Below are positions 18,277 to 27,812 of a stretch of DNA of 64,000 nt, piece by piece. Numbering within the stretch: position 1 is the stretch's first letter; every line of letters begins with the position of its first letter. The stretch is from positions 62,001-126,000 of the forward strand of contig NZ_SSSR01000003.1 in assembly GCF_009469695.1 (NCBI RefSeq), in the 5' to 3' direction. The position numbers were made by a program, and so were the translations under genes. The DNA comes from Propionivibrio limicola (GTDB taxonomy: Bacteria; Pseudomonadota; Gammaproteobacteria; Burkholderiales; Rhodocyclaceae). The notes under the pieces are model-generated. The model saw nothing but the letters and a program-made list of their open reading frames with translations, did not search any database and was not told the DNA's origin.

Positions 18277-19602
18277 TCAGGTCAATCCAAGCGCCGTGGC
18301 GCTTTGCGCGAACCAGTCGAACACCGGCATTAACGCACCGACCTCGTTGTCGGCGAGTTCATGCTTGCGACGATGCGTCTCGTTGAAGATTTCCGCCAGT
18401 TGCCAACGCGTTTCGGCCAGCAGGATGTCGAGTTCGTTCAGTGCGCCCGCATCCTCCTTCAGCGCCTCGAGCAGCGCGGCGGGGGCCTGCGTGTCGAAGC
18501 CGGCATCAAGCAGGCTTCGATGCAAGTCGCCGATGCGTTCGTTGAGGACGGCGAAGAGCGATGAGGCCGGGGGCGTTGCCATGTCCGCCGGGCGCGCAGA
18601 GGGCCAGGTCTGAAAGATCTGCGCCAGTTCGGCAAGACGTTCCGCAAGGGCGGGAAACCGGTCATGCGTGTTGGATGAAGCGTGGTCGGCGGTTACGGTG
18701 CCACCTGCCGTTTCGAAATCGTCCATCATCGCGAGCAGGGCATTGCTCATCGGGCGGTTGAATTTCTTGTGGTTCAAGCGCAAGAGAACGGAGATTTTGG
18801 CGAGGCTGCGCGACTCCTGTGCGCGCTCGAAGACGGTGTTGGCGACTTCGGCCAGCATCAGGATCTGGGCGGCGGGGGAAATCTCCTTGCCCTTTAGGGC
18901 GCGCGGGTAACCGCTGCCATCGAGCCGCTCGTGGTGCTCGAAAATGGCCCGGCCGATGCTCGGGTGATAGTCGGGATATTCGCGAAAAATCAGGTAGCCG
19001 GTAATCGGATGGGCGTAAAGGTGATGGCGCTCTGATTGTTCGAGACGGCGCCCAGGGCGCAGGAGGTCGGGCGCTACGTGAAGGATGCCGATGTCGTGAA
19101 AGAGCGCGGCGGTGGCAATGATGCCCAAGTCGCGTTCGGAGCGGATATGGCACTGAATGGCCAGATGCAGGGCCACCAGGGCGACGCGCATCGAATGCTC
19201 GAAGACCTCGGGCCGTTGGCAATAGGCCACGGTCAGTTTGAAAGCGATCGGGTCGAGGAGCGTGATGCTGTCAATCACCTTCAGGAGGCGGTCTTTTTCC
19301 TTCTTGCACGCGCGCAGCATGGCAAAGCCGGGATCGTTGTCGAGCAGATTCCGGGCATATTTTTGCAGGCTGGCATGCGTTACCGCGTCTTCGACGGTGA
19401 ACGACTGGTCGAATCGCGGCATGAGCTTGTGCTGGACCAGGCGCTCGAACAATCCCGAATCAATGCGGGTGCCCTTGTCGACCAGCTTGATGTTGTTGTT
19501 TGTGAAAATGGCCTGATTCGTCACAACCTCACGTGCATGGCCCATCTCGGTGATCGAGCGGAGGTAATGCTCGTCGTGGCGTTCAAATTCGCCGGGGTTC
19601 AT
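18277..19602 (-). CDS. HD-GYP domain protein (probable c-di-GMP phosphodiesterase)
   Basis: A 441-residue cytoplasmic protein. An N-terminal region of about 110 residues has no family that I can name. The HD-GYP domain (about 125-290) carries HSMRVA, the HD pair in FHDIGIL, and the signature HHERLDGSGYP, so the metal ligands and GYP motif are intact and hydrolysis of c-di-GMP is likely. The C-terminal 150 residues are helical and of unknown role. The start MNPGEFERHD at 19602 is preferred to an in-frame start at 19656. There is no sensor or receiver domain. It is transcribed away from the carboxypeptidase gene, 189 bp apart. Confidence 0.88.
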   Translation of the reverse strand: MNPGEFERHDEHYLRSITEMGHAREVVTNQAIFTNNNIKLVDKGTRIDSGLFERLVQHKLMPRFDQSFTVEDAVTHASLQKYARNLLDNDPGFAMLRACKKEKDRLLKVIDSITLLDPIAFKLTVAYCQRPEVFEHSMRVALVALHLAIQCHIRSERDLGIIATAALFHDIGILHVAPDLLRPGRRLEQSERHHLYAHPITGYLIFREYPDYHPSIGRAIFEHHERLDGSGYPRALKGKEISPAAQILMLAEVANTVFERAQESRSLAKISVLLRLNHKKFNRPMSNALLAMMDDFETAGGTVTADHASSNTHDRFPALAERLAELAQIFQTWPSARPADMATPPASSLFAVLNERIGDLHRSLLDAGFDTQAPAALLEALKEDAGALNELDILLAETRWQLAEIFNETHRRKHELADNEVGALMPVFDWFAQSATALGLT

Positions 19603-19791
19603 CGGTGTTCCTTGGTTTGGCCTGAGCGAACGGCGGTTGAGCGGCAGGCGGGGCACTCTGGCAAATCATTTATACTCGACCGAGCCGTTTTGACGCGATG
19701 CAATAGCGGTGTGGCGAAACGGATTTGCGCTGACTTTCGTTGTTCCGTCACGTCGCTTCTTCTCGGACTGTTCTTGTTACCGGAATATTAC

Positions 19792-21234
19792 ATGCAATTG
19801 AAAGGAAAACGGGGGGGCGCTTGTTGGCTGGCCAGCCTGCGTTGCTGTCGGCGTTTCTTTGGCGCCGGGTTGTTGTTTGCGGTGCCGCTGGCGGTGCTGG
19901 CCGCCGGGCTGCCGCCGTCCGTCAGTGCGGCCTTGCGCCAGGCCGCGATCGCGGAGGCCAACGTGGCGGTTGTGGTGCGTCCGGTGGAGGGCGGCGAGGC
20001 GTTGGTCGAACACAACGCAATGCTTGCGATGAATCCGGCCTCGGCGATGAAACTGGTGACCACCTATGCGGCGCTTGAACTTTTGGGGCCGGCCTTTACC
20101 TGGAAAACGGCGGTGCTGGCCGACGCCCCCCCGAAGGCCGGGCGCGTGCAGGGCAATCTTTATCTGCGGGGGAGCGGCGATCCGCGCCTGGCTCAGGAGC
20201 AGTTCTGGCTGCTGTTGCGCCAGTTGCGTGCGCGCGGCGTGCACGACATCGACGGCGATCTGGTGCTCGATCGGCGGGCATTCGAGGTGCCGCCGCACGA
20301 TCCGGCGGCTTTTGACGGCGAGCCGTTGCGCCCGTACAACGCCGGGCCGGATGCCCTGTTGGTGAGCCTCAACAGCGTCCGCCTGACGTTGCATCCCGAC
20401 ACCGGGCGGAAAGCCGTGGCCGTGATTGCCGAATCGCCGGCCGAAGGCTTGCGCATCGACAACCGCCTGCAGCCCGATGCCGGTGCGTGCGGCGACTGGC
20501 GCGAAAAGATCAACGTGGCCGTCAGCGGCGGAACGCTCCTCTTGCGCGGCAGTTTCCCGCTCGCCTGCGGCGACAAACCGCTCAACCTTGCGCCGTGGTC
20601 GCCCGATGTTCATGTCGAACGCTTGTTCCGGGCGCTGTGGGGCGAGCTGGGCGGCCGTCTGCGCGGCCGAGTGCGAGCTGGTGAGACGCCGGAAACGGCG
20701 CTCGTTGTTGCCGAGCAGGCGTCGCCGCCGCTGGCCGATGTCGTGCGCGAGATCAACAAATTCAGCAACAACGTGATGGCGCGGCAAGTGTTTCTTTCGC
20801 TGGCCCAGGCGCGCCCCGCCAGCGCCGAGGCGGCGCGTGTGCGTGTGCTCGGCTGGCTGGCCGAAAAGGGTGTTGAGGTGCCGGAACTCGTGCTCGACAA
20901 CGGTGCCGGCCTGTCGCGCAGCGAGCGCATTTCGGCGGAAGGTCTCAGCCGTCTGCTGCTGGCGGCCTGGCGGAGCCCCGTCATGCCTGAGTTCATGTCG
21001 TCGCTGCCGCTCGCCGGCATTGACGGGACGCTCGCGAAGCGCTTGGGGAACGGGGCGGCGAGCGGCCGTGCGCATCTGAAGACCGGCTATCTCGCCGGTG
21101 TGCGCGCCATCGCTGGCTACGTGCTGGATGCGAGCGGCAAGCGCTGGGGTGTCGTTTTCCTGATCAATGATCCGAAAGCGATTGCCGGGAAGCCGGCGAT
21201 GGATGCGCTGCTGGAGTGGGTCGCCGGCCGTTGA
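19792..21234 (+). CDS. dacB: D-alanyl-D-alanine carboxypeptidase/endopeptidase, PBP4 type
   Basis: A 480-residue class C penicillin-binding protein. The N-terminus is a signal peptide (about residues 1-38; the hydrophobic part is GAGLLFAVPLAVLAAG). The active site has the SxxK motif with Ser84-Ala-Met-Lys87, SNN near residue 323 (FSNNVMARQ) and KTG near 424 (HLKTGYLAG), in the order expected for DacB. It trims or opens peptide cross-links in periplasmic peptidoglycan. The ATG at 19792 is chosen because longer in-frame reading upstream lies opposite the HD-GYP gene. The TRAP binding protein gene follows after about 90 bp. Confidence 0.92.
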   Translation: MQLKGKRGGACWLASLRCCRRFFGAGLLFAVPLAVLAAGLPPSVSAALRQAAIAEANVAVVVRPVEGGEALVEHNAMLAMNPASAMKLVTTYAALELLGPAFTWKTAVLADAPPKAGRVQGNLYLRGSGDPRLAQEQFWLLLRQLRARGVHDIDGDLVLDRRAFEVPPHDPAAFDGEPLRPYNAGPDALLVSLNSVRLTLHPDTGRKAVAVIAESPAEGLRIDNRLQPDAGACGDWREKINVAVSGGTLLLRGSFPLACGDKPLNLAPWSPDVHVERLFRALWGELGGRLRGRVRAGETPETALVVAEQASPPLADVVREINKFSNNVMARQVFLSLAQARPASAEAARVRVLGWLAEKGVEVPELVLDNGAGLSRSERISAEGLSRLLLAAWRSPVMPEFMSSLPLAGIDGTLAKRLGNGAASGRAHLKTGYLAGVRAIAGYVLDASGKRWGVVFLINDPKAIAGKPAMDALLEWVAGR

Positions 21235-21325
21235 AAGTGTGGTCGCGGGGCGGTTGAGCGGGTATATACTGCGGGCTTCGCTCTCGATACTTGTCGGGCA
21301 TATTCGCCCGGCCCGCCAAAAAAAC

Positions 21326-22363
21326 ATGAGATCGCTCCGCCGCTTGTTGAACGTCATCATCCCGTGCCTCGTCTGCCTGGCCGCCATCGTGCCGGGCGCA
21401 GCGCGGTCGGCGCCCGAGATTCAGGAACGCATCATCCGCTTCGGGCATCTCAACAACCACGACCATCCGGTGAGCCTGGGCGTCAAGCGATTTACCGAGC
21501 TGCTGGCGCAGAAAAGCGGCGGCAAGATGACCGTTTTCGAATACACGTCCTCTTCGCTGGGCGACGAGTTGCAACAACAGGCCGCGCTGCAGAGTGGCGT
21601 GCAGGAGATGTCGGCGCCGTCGACATCCTCGTTGAGCGGGATCGCCAAGGAATTCGGTCTTCTCGATTTGCCCTTTGCGGTCAGTTCGTTCGCGCAGGCC
21701 GATGCCTTGCTCGACGGTCCGTTTGGCCAATCGCTGCAGGCCCGTCTGCCGGGGAAGGGGCTGGTGGCGCTGGGCTTCTGGGATCTCGGTTTCCGCAACA
21801 TGACGAACAATGAGCGGCCGATCACCCGGGTCGAGGATTTCGAGGGCCTGACGGTCCGCATCATCCCGAGTCAGGTGTTTGCCGAAACCTTTCGCGCGCT
21901 GGATGCAACCCCGGTGCCGATGCCGTTCTCCAGGCTCTATGACGGGTTGATGGCGGGCACGGTCAACGCGCAGGAAAATCCTTTTGCGGTGATCCAGTCG
22001 AACAAGATTTTTCAGGTGCAAAAGTATCTGAGCGGGACCAATCACGTTTACGCCGCCAATATCATCCTCGTCGGCAAGCGATTTTGGGACAAGCTTTCGC
22101 GAACCGAAAAACGGATCATGATCGAAGCCGCTAACGAGTCGCGCGTCTACCAGCGTCGGGTCAGTCGCGACGCAGCCCAGCGCGCCCTCGCCGAGTTGCA
22201 GAAAGGCGGCATGGTGTACAACGAGCTCGCGCCCGCTGAGCAAACCCGGCTACGCGCGTTTTTTTATCCCCTGATCGAACGTTTCACGGCCAGCTACGAT
22301 CCGGCCATCGTGCAGCTCTATAACACGGAGCTGGTGCGGATACGGAAACAGTTCCCGCAGTGA
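21326..22363 (+). CDS. TRAP transporter solute-binding protein, DctP family
   Basis: A 345-residue periplasmic binding protein. A signal peptide (about 1-29, ending GAARSAP) leads to a DctP fold with IRFGHLNNHDHPVSLG, the ligand-contact region DLGFRNMTNNERPI, the conserved Arg in LTVRIIPSQVFAETFRAL and DGLMAGTVNAQENP. Such proteins deliver organic acids to a DctQM membrane complex. No DctQ or DctM gene is adjacent, so this is an orphan binding protein or has partners elsewhere. The ATG at 21326 gives the signal peptide; an in-frame start at 21167 overlaps dacB and is rejected. The ligand is probably a carboxylate, by family only. Confidence 0.88.
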   Translation: MRSLRRLLNVIIPCLVCLAAIVPGAARSAPEIQERIIRFGHLNNHDHPVSLGVKRFTELLAQKSGGKMTVFEYTSSSLGDELQQQAALQSGVQEMSAPSTSSLSGIAKEFGLLDLPFAVSSFAQADALLDGPFGQSLQARLPGKGLVALGFWDLGFRNMTNNERPITRVEDFEGLTVRIIPSQVFAETFRALDATPVPMPFSRLYDGLMAGTVNAQENPFAVIQSNKIFQVQKYLSGTNHVYAANIILVGKRFWDKLSRTEKRIMIEAANESRVYQRRVSRDAAQRALAELQKGGMVYNELAPAEQTRLRAFFYPLIERFTASYDPAIVQLYNTELVRIRKQFPQ

Positions 22364-22389
22364 ATCCGACCTGAGTTTTTCATTTCCCG

Positions 22390-23277
22390 ATGACCCCAAA
22401 AACGCCTGAAAGCGCCCGCATCCTGCGCGGCATGCTCCTGATTTCGGTGGCGGTGGTGTTGTTTGCCATCATGGACACGATTTCGAAATATCTGACGCGC
22501 TTTTATCCGCCGACCGGCGTGCTGTTCGCGCGCTACCTGTTCCATACCTTGCTGGTCGTCGTTGTGCTGGTGCCACGGCGTGGCGCCGGCTTCATGCGCA
22601 CGGTGCGCCCCGGCATCCAGATCGTGCGCGGCGTGATGCTGGCCGCGGCCTCCTTGTGCTTCGTGACCGCCGTCAAATACATGCCGATCGCCGAAGCGAC
22701 CGCCATCCAGTTCCTCTCGCCGCTGATCGTGACCTCGCTGGCGGTGTTCTTCCTCAAGGAGCCGATGGACAGGGCGCGCTGGGCCGCCGTTCTGGCCGGT
22801 TTCCTCGGTGTGCTCATCATCATCCGGCCGGGCAGCGGCGTCTTTTCGTGGTACGCCCTGCTGCCGCTTGGCACGGCGGTGCTGTTCGCTTCGTATCAGG
22901 TGATCACGCGGCGTCTGGCGGGCATGGAAAGCGTCTATACCTCGATCTTTTATCCCGGAGTCGTCGGAACGCTGATGCTGGCCTGCACGCTGCCGTTCGC
23001 GTGGGTACCGCCGCAAAGCGTGTCGCATTGCGTGCTGCTGGCGCTGGCCGGGATCATCGGCGGTTCGGCGCATCTCATCCTGATCCAGGCTTACGAGCAT
23101 GCCCCCGCCTCGCGGCTGGCGCCATTCAGCTACGCGCAGCTGATCTGGGTGACGCTGACCGGTTATCTTGTCTTCGACAACCTGCCGGACTTCTGGTCGT
23201 TCGTCGGCATCGCCGTGCTCGCCGCGAGCGGCATCTTCACCGCGACGCGGCAGCATCTGGCTGGACGCAAACGCTAA
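22390..23277 (+). CDS. EamA/DMT family transporter
   Basis: A 295-residue inner membrane protein with about ten hydrophobic helices and two EamA repeats. The first repeat carries FAIMDTISKYLTRFYPP and AEATAIQFLSPLIVTSL; the second starts near residue 150 and ends LVFDNLPDFWSFVGIAVL. Family members export metabolites such as amino acids, but the substrate cannot be assigned. It follows the TRAP binding protein gene by 26 bp and may be co-transcribed. A long imperfect hairpin (23297-23444) separates it from the convergent GGDEF-EAL gene. Confidence 0.88.
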   Translation: MTPKTPESARILRGMLLISVAVVLFAIMDTISKYLTRFYPPTGVLFARYLFHTLLVVVVLVPRRGAGFMRTVRPGIQIVRGVMLAAASLCFVTAVKYMPIAEATAIQFLSPLIVTSLAVFFLKEPMDRARWAAVLAGFLGVLIIIRPGSGVFSWYALLPLGTAVLFASYQVITRRLAGMESVYTSIFYPGVVGTLMLACTLPFAWVPPQSVSHCVLLALAGIIGGSAHLILIQAYEHAPASRLAPFSYAQLIWVTLTGYLVFDNLPDFWSFVGIAVLAASGIFTATRQHLAGRKR

Positions 23278-23296
23278 CCTGAAGCCTCTCGTTTAA

Positions 23297-23444
23297 CCGC
23301 TTTCAACGCAGAGAGCGCAGAGCCGCGGAGGACGCAGAGAAAAAACAGAGAGAAAGCTTAAGGAATTCCTCTTGCTCATCAATCGGGCAAGCATTGTTTT
23401 TCTCTGCGCGCTCTGTATCTCTGCGATCTCTGCGTCGAAAGCGG
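23297..23444. repeat. Long imperfect inverted repeat, CGCAGAG type
   Basis: The left arm, from 23297 (CCGCTTTCAACGCAGAGAG), pairs with the right arm ending 23444 (CTCTGCGTCGAAAGCGG). Several CGCAGAG units lie inside each arm, with a middle of about 70 bp. The element exactly fills the gap between the ends of two convergent genes and could act as a transcription terminator or an RNA hairpin. Similar Rhodocyclales intergenic elements are known to me only as unnamed repeats. Confidence 0.75.
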
Positions 23445-23466
23445 TTTCTGTCTTTAGCGCTCCGCC

Positions 23467-26400
23467 TTACATCGTTTTCCGCACGAAGGCTTCGAACTCG
23501 GTGGCCGGCATCGGGCGGGCGATGTGGTAGCCCTGGATTTCGTCGCAGCCCTTGGCGCGCAGGAATTCCATCTGCTCGGGGTTTTCCACCCCTTCGGCGA
23601 GCGTTTGCAGGCCGAGGCTGCGCGAGAGGCCGATGATCGCTTCGACGATCGCCTCGTCGTCCGGGTCGCTGGAAATGTCGCGCACGAAGGATTGGTCGAT
23701 CTTCAGCTTGTAAACCTTGAAGCGCTTGAGGTAGCTGAGCGACGAGTAGCCGGTGCCGAAATCGTCGATGGTGATGTGGATGCCGTGCGCGTGCAGTTCG
23801 TTGATCACGCGGGCGGCGGTCTCCGGGTCTTCCATCGTCACGCCTTCGGTCAGCTCGAGTTCGAGGAAGAGGGACGGCAGTTTGTATTCGTTCAGGACGC
23901 GTGTCACCAGTTCCGGTAGATCGACCTGGCGGAATTGCACGGCCGAGAGATTGACCGCCATGACCATCGGCGGCAGGCCGGCGTCGAGCCATTCGCGCAT
24001 TTGGCGGACCGCCGTGCGCAAGACCCATTCGCCGATCGGCAGGATGAGACCACTGTCCTCGGCGACGGGGATGAAGTCGGCCGGCGAGACCATGCCGAGT
24101 TCTGGATGCTTCCAGCGCAAGAGAGCCTCGGCGCCGATGACGCGGTTGTCGGCGAGCGAGACTTGTGGCTGGAAGTGGAGGTGCATCTGGCCGAGATCGA
24201 GGGCGCGGCGCAGGGCGTTTTCCAGATGCAGCGTGCGTTCCGAGCGCTCCTGCATTTCGCGCGTGAAGAAGCGGAAGGTGTTGCGTCCGCCTTGCTTGGC
24301 GCGATACATGGCGGCGTCGGCCGACATCGACAGTTCCTCATAGGTGCGGCCGTCGCCCGGGTACATGGCGATGCCCATCGACGGCGTCAGCGAGAGCTCG
24401 TGCGGTTCGATCTGATACGGCTGCGACAGGGTGTCAAGCACCCTTTCGGCGACATGCGCGGCGCCGTCGGAGTCGGTATCGGGCAGGACGACGATGAACT
24501 CGTCGCCGCCCAGGCGCGACACGGTGTCCTCGTCGCGCAGGAGGCCGCGCAAGCGTTCGGCGACCTGCACCAGCAGCTGATCGCCGACGCGGTGGCCGAG
24601 CGAGTCGTTCACGTTCTTGAACCGGTCGAGGTCGAGGAAGATGAGCGCCAGCGGCTGGCGGTTGCGTTCGACCCGGCTGATCGCCTGGCCGACCCGGTCT
24701 TCGAGCAGGCTGCGGTTGGGCAGGCCGGTCAGCGAGTCGTAGTGCGCGAGGCGCTGGATGTGCGCCTGGCTGGCCTTCTGTTCGGAGATGTCGCTGAAGA
24801 CGCCGACGTAGTGGCTGATCTTGTTCTCCTCGTCGAGCACGCGGCTGATCGAGACGAGTTCGGGGTAGATTTCGCCACTCTTGCGCCGGTTCCAGATTTC
24901 GCCCTGCCAGTAACCGGCGGTGTCGATGGCTGTCCACAAGTCGCGATAGAAGTATTCGTCGTGGCGGCCGGAAGCGAGCAGGCGCGGCGTCTGCCCGATC
25001 GCCTCTTCGGCCGGGTAGCCGGTGATTTCGGTGAACGCCCGGTTGACGAGCAGGATGTTCTGGTCGCGGTCGGTGATGACCACGCCCTCGGCGCTTTCCT
25101 CGAACACTTTCGCCGAGAGCTTGAGCTGCTCTTCGGCCTGCATGCGCTCGGTCAGGTCGGTCAGGATGCAATGGGTGCGCAGGAAGTTGCCGTTCTTGTC
25201 GCGCGAAATCTGACCGTTGGTCATCAGCAGCCGGCGCGAGCCGTCCTTGTGCAGGAAGGTGTAGACGGGGCCGTCGGTGCGGCCACGTTCCTGAAAGCGC
25301 GGGAATTCCTGCCGCAGCGTCCGGATCGACATGTCTTCGAGGAAGTCGCCGACGAAGCATCCGAGCACCTCGTCGCGTGTCCGGCCAAGCAATCTCAGCC
25401 AGGCGTCGTTCACTTCGATGATGTTGCCTTCTATGTCGAGTGACTGGTAGGCGAGCGGTGCTTTCTCGTAGAGGTCGCGGAAACGGCTTTCGCTCTCGCG
25501 CAGGGCGGTTTCGACGCGCTTGCGCTCCGCTTCCCTGGCAAACGTGCTGAGCGCGAAGCTGATGTCGCCGGCCAGTTCGCACAGCAGGTTGCGCATCGCC
25601 TCGTCGAAGGCGTGGGGGATCGGGGCGTTGATAATGAAGACGCCGATGATCTGCCCGTTACGGGTCAGCGGCAGCGCGCCCGTCGCCTGCCAGCCGGCTT
25701 TGGCCGCCCGTTCGTACCACGGCGTCGTGCGCGGGTCGTGCATGTAGTCCTGGATCCAGACCGGTCGACCTTCGCGGATGGCGTGGCCGGCGGCGCCGTT
25801 GCCATACGGGCTGGCCGGATCGGCCGAAAGCCGGGCGTCAGCCAGGAAATTGAATTCGTCGCCGAAGCTGGTAACGGGAATGATGTTCCGGGTTTCCGGT
25901 TCGAGAAGTCCGACAAGCGCCATTTGCATGCCGCCGTGCTCGACGGCGAGGCGGCAGATCTGCGGGAACAGTTCATCCTGATTGGTACAGCGTACGATGG
26001 CCTGGTTGCACTCGCTCAGTGTCTGATACATCTGCGTCAACCGCTGAATCTTGGCTTCGTCCTCCTTGCGGCTGGTGATGTCCTGCACGGTCGAGAACAG
26101 GTATTCGGGCGAGCCGTCGTCGCGGCGGACGCAGCGCACGTTCAGCGTCGTGTAAACGGTTGAGCCGTCCTTGCGGATAAAGCGTTTCTCGATGGCGAAG
26201 CTGTCGGTCTCGCCGCGCTCGATGCGTTGCAGCCCGTCCATGCTGTCGGCCTGATCGTCGGGATGCGTGATGTCTTCCCAGCGCATTTTCAGAAGCTGGT
26301 CGCGGCGGTAGCCGAGAATTTCGCACAGACGGTCATTGACCTTCAGCCAGCGGTTTGTCGCCAGCGAGCCGATGGCGATGCCGATGAACGGCATGGCGTA

Positions 26401-27777
26401 AAACTGGCGGAGCAGCCGGTCGGAATGCGAACGCATCTCCAGCCGCAGCACCCGCCCGCGCTGGTGCAGGAACATCAGCATGACGGCGCCGACCGTCGCG
26501 ATGGCCAGCAGCGTGATCAGGCTGACCCAGAAGGCGAGGTCGCGTAACGGTGCCGCTACTTCATCGCGGTCGAGTTTGGCAATGACGACCCAGTCCGTGC
26601 CGGTGACCGGCCGATGCGCTGCCAGCACCTCGATGCCCCGGTAGTCCTTGCCGATGGACTGCATGCCGAGGCGCCCCTGATTGACGACGATTTCGGAGAA
26701 AAGGCCGCCTTGTTCGATGGGGGGCTGGAACGAGAGCGGCGGTCCCTGCCGGTGCCGCAATTCATTGATGAACTGGATCGATTTGTCGTCACGACGGAGG
26801 AGTACGGTTTCGCCGCTCGTGCTGACGGTGGGCCAGTGCTGCAGGTAGGGAAAGAGGAAGCTTTCCGGCGTATGGCGGAGGATGATCGCCCCGATATGGG
26901 TGCGTTGGCCGTCTTCCTGCAGCGATAACGGGACGACGAAATCGACGTGCAACTGGCCGTTGGCATCGGCGCCGATGCCGCTGAACAGGGTGAGATCGCT
27001 GGAGAAAGCCGTGTACATCTGGCGCATGAACTGCGGTGGCAGACCGACGAAACCGCCGATGTCGACGAGTGTCGTGCCGTCGGGGTCGAGGAGCAGGGCC
27101 GATTCGTATTTCAGGGTCGAAAGGGTGTCGAGCAGCCGGGCGCGGACGTCCTCGCGGGCAATCGCGTCCCCCGAGCGCCGCAGTTCGGCAATGCTTTTGA
27201 CGAGGCCCGGGGTGGCGGCGATGACGTCGCCGTCGTTGTAGCGCTCGTTGAGCCAGCTTTCGATCTGGCTCGTCTTGAGCTCGGCAATCGCGTCCAGGCT
27301 GGCGAACGCTTCATGTTCGACCTGCGGCTTGTGAACTTCGATCACGATGAAGCCGGCCAAGGGGACCAGACTGATCAGGGCGAGAAAAACCAGGGCCCGC
27401 CAGCGGAATTTGATCCGCCGGATCGCGCCGGGCAGGCCGGGCATGTGGTTGGCGTTTCCGGCGTTGCCGCTGTCGTCGTCTGCTTCCGGTATGTCGTCGG
27501 CGTCCTCCTCTCCATCTGCCTCGGGAGGCGTCCTGTACCAGTAACGAAGCACCAGATAGAGCAGGGTGCTGGTGATCGCCACGAAGAGAACGCCCTTGGC
27601 CAGCTCGATGCGTGCCTGCAGTTGCGGGTCGCTGACGCTTAACGTGAGCAGGGCGCCGGAAAAGAGTATCCACATCACCGCAAAGGCCGCGTAAAGGGCG
27701 GTGATCACCGCCGGCGTCAGGCGGCGCCCGGCCGACGGGGTGAGCAGACGTTTGATCAGTCTATTCAGCAGCGGCAT
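23467..27777 (-). CDS. Membrane sensor with Cache-like, PAS, GAF, GGDEF and EAL domains
   Basis: A 1436-residue c-di-GMP enzyme. Membrane helices lie at about 21-43, 61-78, 128-147 and 413-437; residues 148-412 form a periplasmic sensor of Cache type. PAS domains are at about 450-575, 760-880 and 885-1005, and a GAF domain at 590-745. The cyclase domain has GGDEF at 1090-1094 and an intact inhibitory site RDED at 1081-1084. The EAL domain starts near 1185, has EALLRW at 1217-1222, and keeps DDFGTGYSSL, KIDQSF, EGVE and QGYHIARP, so both activities look possible. In such fusions one domain often dominates. It is transcribed alone, 35 bp after ubiD on the same strand. Confidence 0.93.
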   Translation of the reverse strand: MPLLNRLIKRLLTPSAGRRLTPAVITALYAAFAVMWILFSGALLTLSVSDPQLQARIELAKGVLFVAITSTLLYLVLRYWYRTPPEADGEEDADDIPEADDDSGNAGNANHMPGLPGAIRRIKFRWRALVFLALISLVPLAGFIVIEVHKPQVEHEAFASLDAIAELKTSQIESWLNERYNDGDVIAATPGLVKSIAELRRSGDAIAREDVRARLLDTLSTLKYESALLLDPDGTTLVDIGGFVGLPPQFMRQMYTAFSSDLTLFSGIGADANGQLHVDFVVPLSLQEDGQRTHIGAIILRHTPESFLFPYLQHWPTVSTSGETVLLRRDDKSIQFINELRHRQGPPLSFQPPIEQGGLFSEIVVNQGRLGMQSIGKDYRGIEVLAAHRPVTGTDWVVIAKLDRDEVAAPLRDLAFWVSLITLLAIATVGAVMLMFLHQRGRVLRLEMRSHSDRLLRQFYAMPFIGIAIGSLATNRWLKVNDRLCEILGYRRDQLLKMRWEDITHPDDQADSMDGLQRIERGETDSFAIEKRFIRKDGSTVYTTLNVRCVRRDDGSPEYLFSTVQDITSRKEDEAKIQRLTQMYQTLSECNQAIVRCTNQDELFPQICRLAVEHGGMQMALVGLLEPETRNIIPVTSFGDEFNFLADARLSADPASPYGNGAAGHAIREGRPVWIQDYMHDPRTTPWYERAAKAGWQATGALPLTRNGQIIGVFIINAPIPHAFDEAMRNLLCELAGDISFALSTFAREAERKRVETALRESESRFRDLYEKAPLAYQSLDIEGNIIEVNDAWLRLLGRTRDEVLGCFVGDFLEDMSIRTLRQEFPRFQERGRTDGPVYTFLHKDGSRRLLMTNGQISRDKNGNFLRTHCILTDLTERMQAEEQLKLSAKVFEESAEGVVITDRDQNILLVNRAFTEITGYPAEEAIGQTPRLLASGRHDEYFYRDLWTAIDTAGYWQGEIWNRRKSGEIYPELVSISRVLDEENKISHYVGVFSDISEQKASQAHIQRLAHYDSLTGLPNRSLLEDRVGQAISRVERNRQPLALIFLDLDRFKNVNDSLGHRVGDQLLVQVAERLRGLLRDEDTVSRLGGDEFIVVLPDTDSDGAAHVAERVLDTLSQPYQIEPHELSLTPSMGIAMYPGDGRTYEELSMSADAAMYRAKQGGRNTFRFFTREMQERSERTLHLENALRRALDLGQMHLHFQPQVSLADNRVIGAEALLRWKHPELGMVSPADFIPVAEDSGLILPIGEWVLRTAVRQMREWLDAGLPPMVMAVNLSAVQFRQVDLPELVTRVLNEYKLPSLFLELELTEGVTMEDPETAARVINELHAHGIHITIDDFGTGYSSLSYLKRFKVYKLKIDQSFVRDISSDPDDEAIVEAIIGLSRSLGLQTLAEGVENPEQMEFLRAKGCDEIQGYHIARPMPATEFEAFVRKTM

Positions 27778-27812
27778 GTGTGGTGTCCGTCATGATGTTG
27801 TGCGGAAAGAGG

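Noticed and set aside
19036..19791. N-terminal extension of the PBP4-type carboxypeptidase by 252 residues
   Set aside because: It overlaps the HD-GYP gene on the other strand, and the true product has a signal peptide starting at 19792.
23297..23444. CRISPR-like array from repeated CGCAGAG units
   Set aside because: The units are too short and form arms of one inverted repeat; there are no unique spacers of even length and no cas genes.
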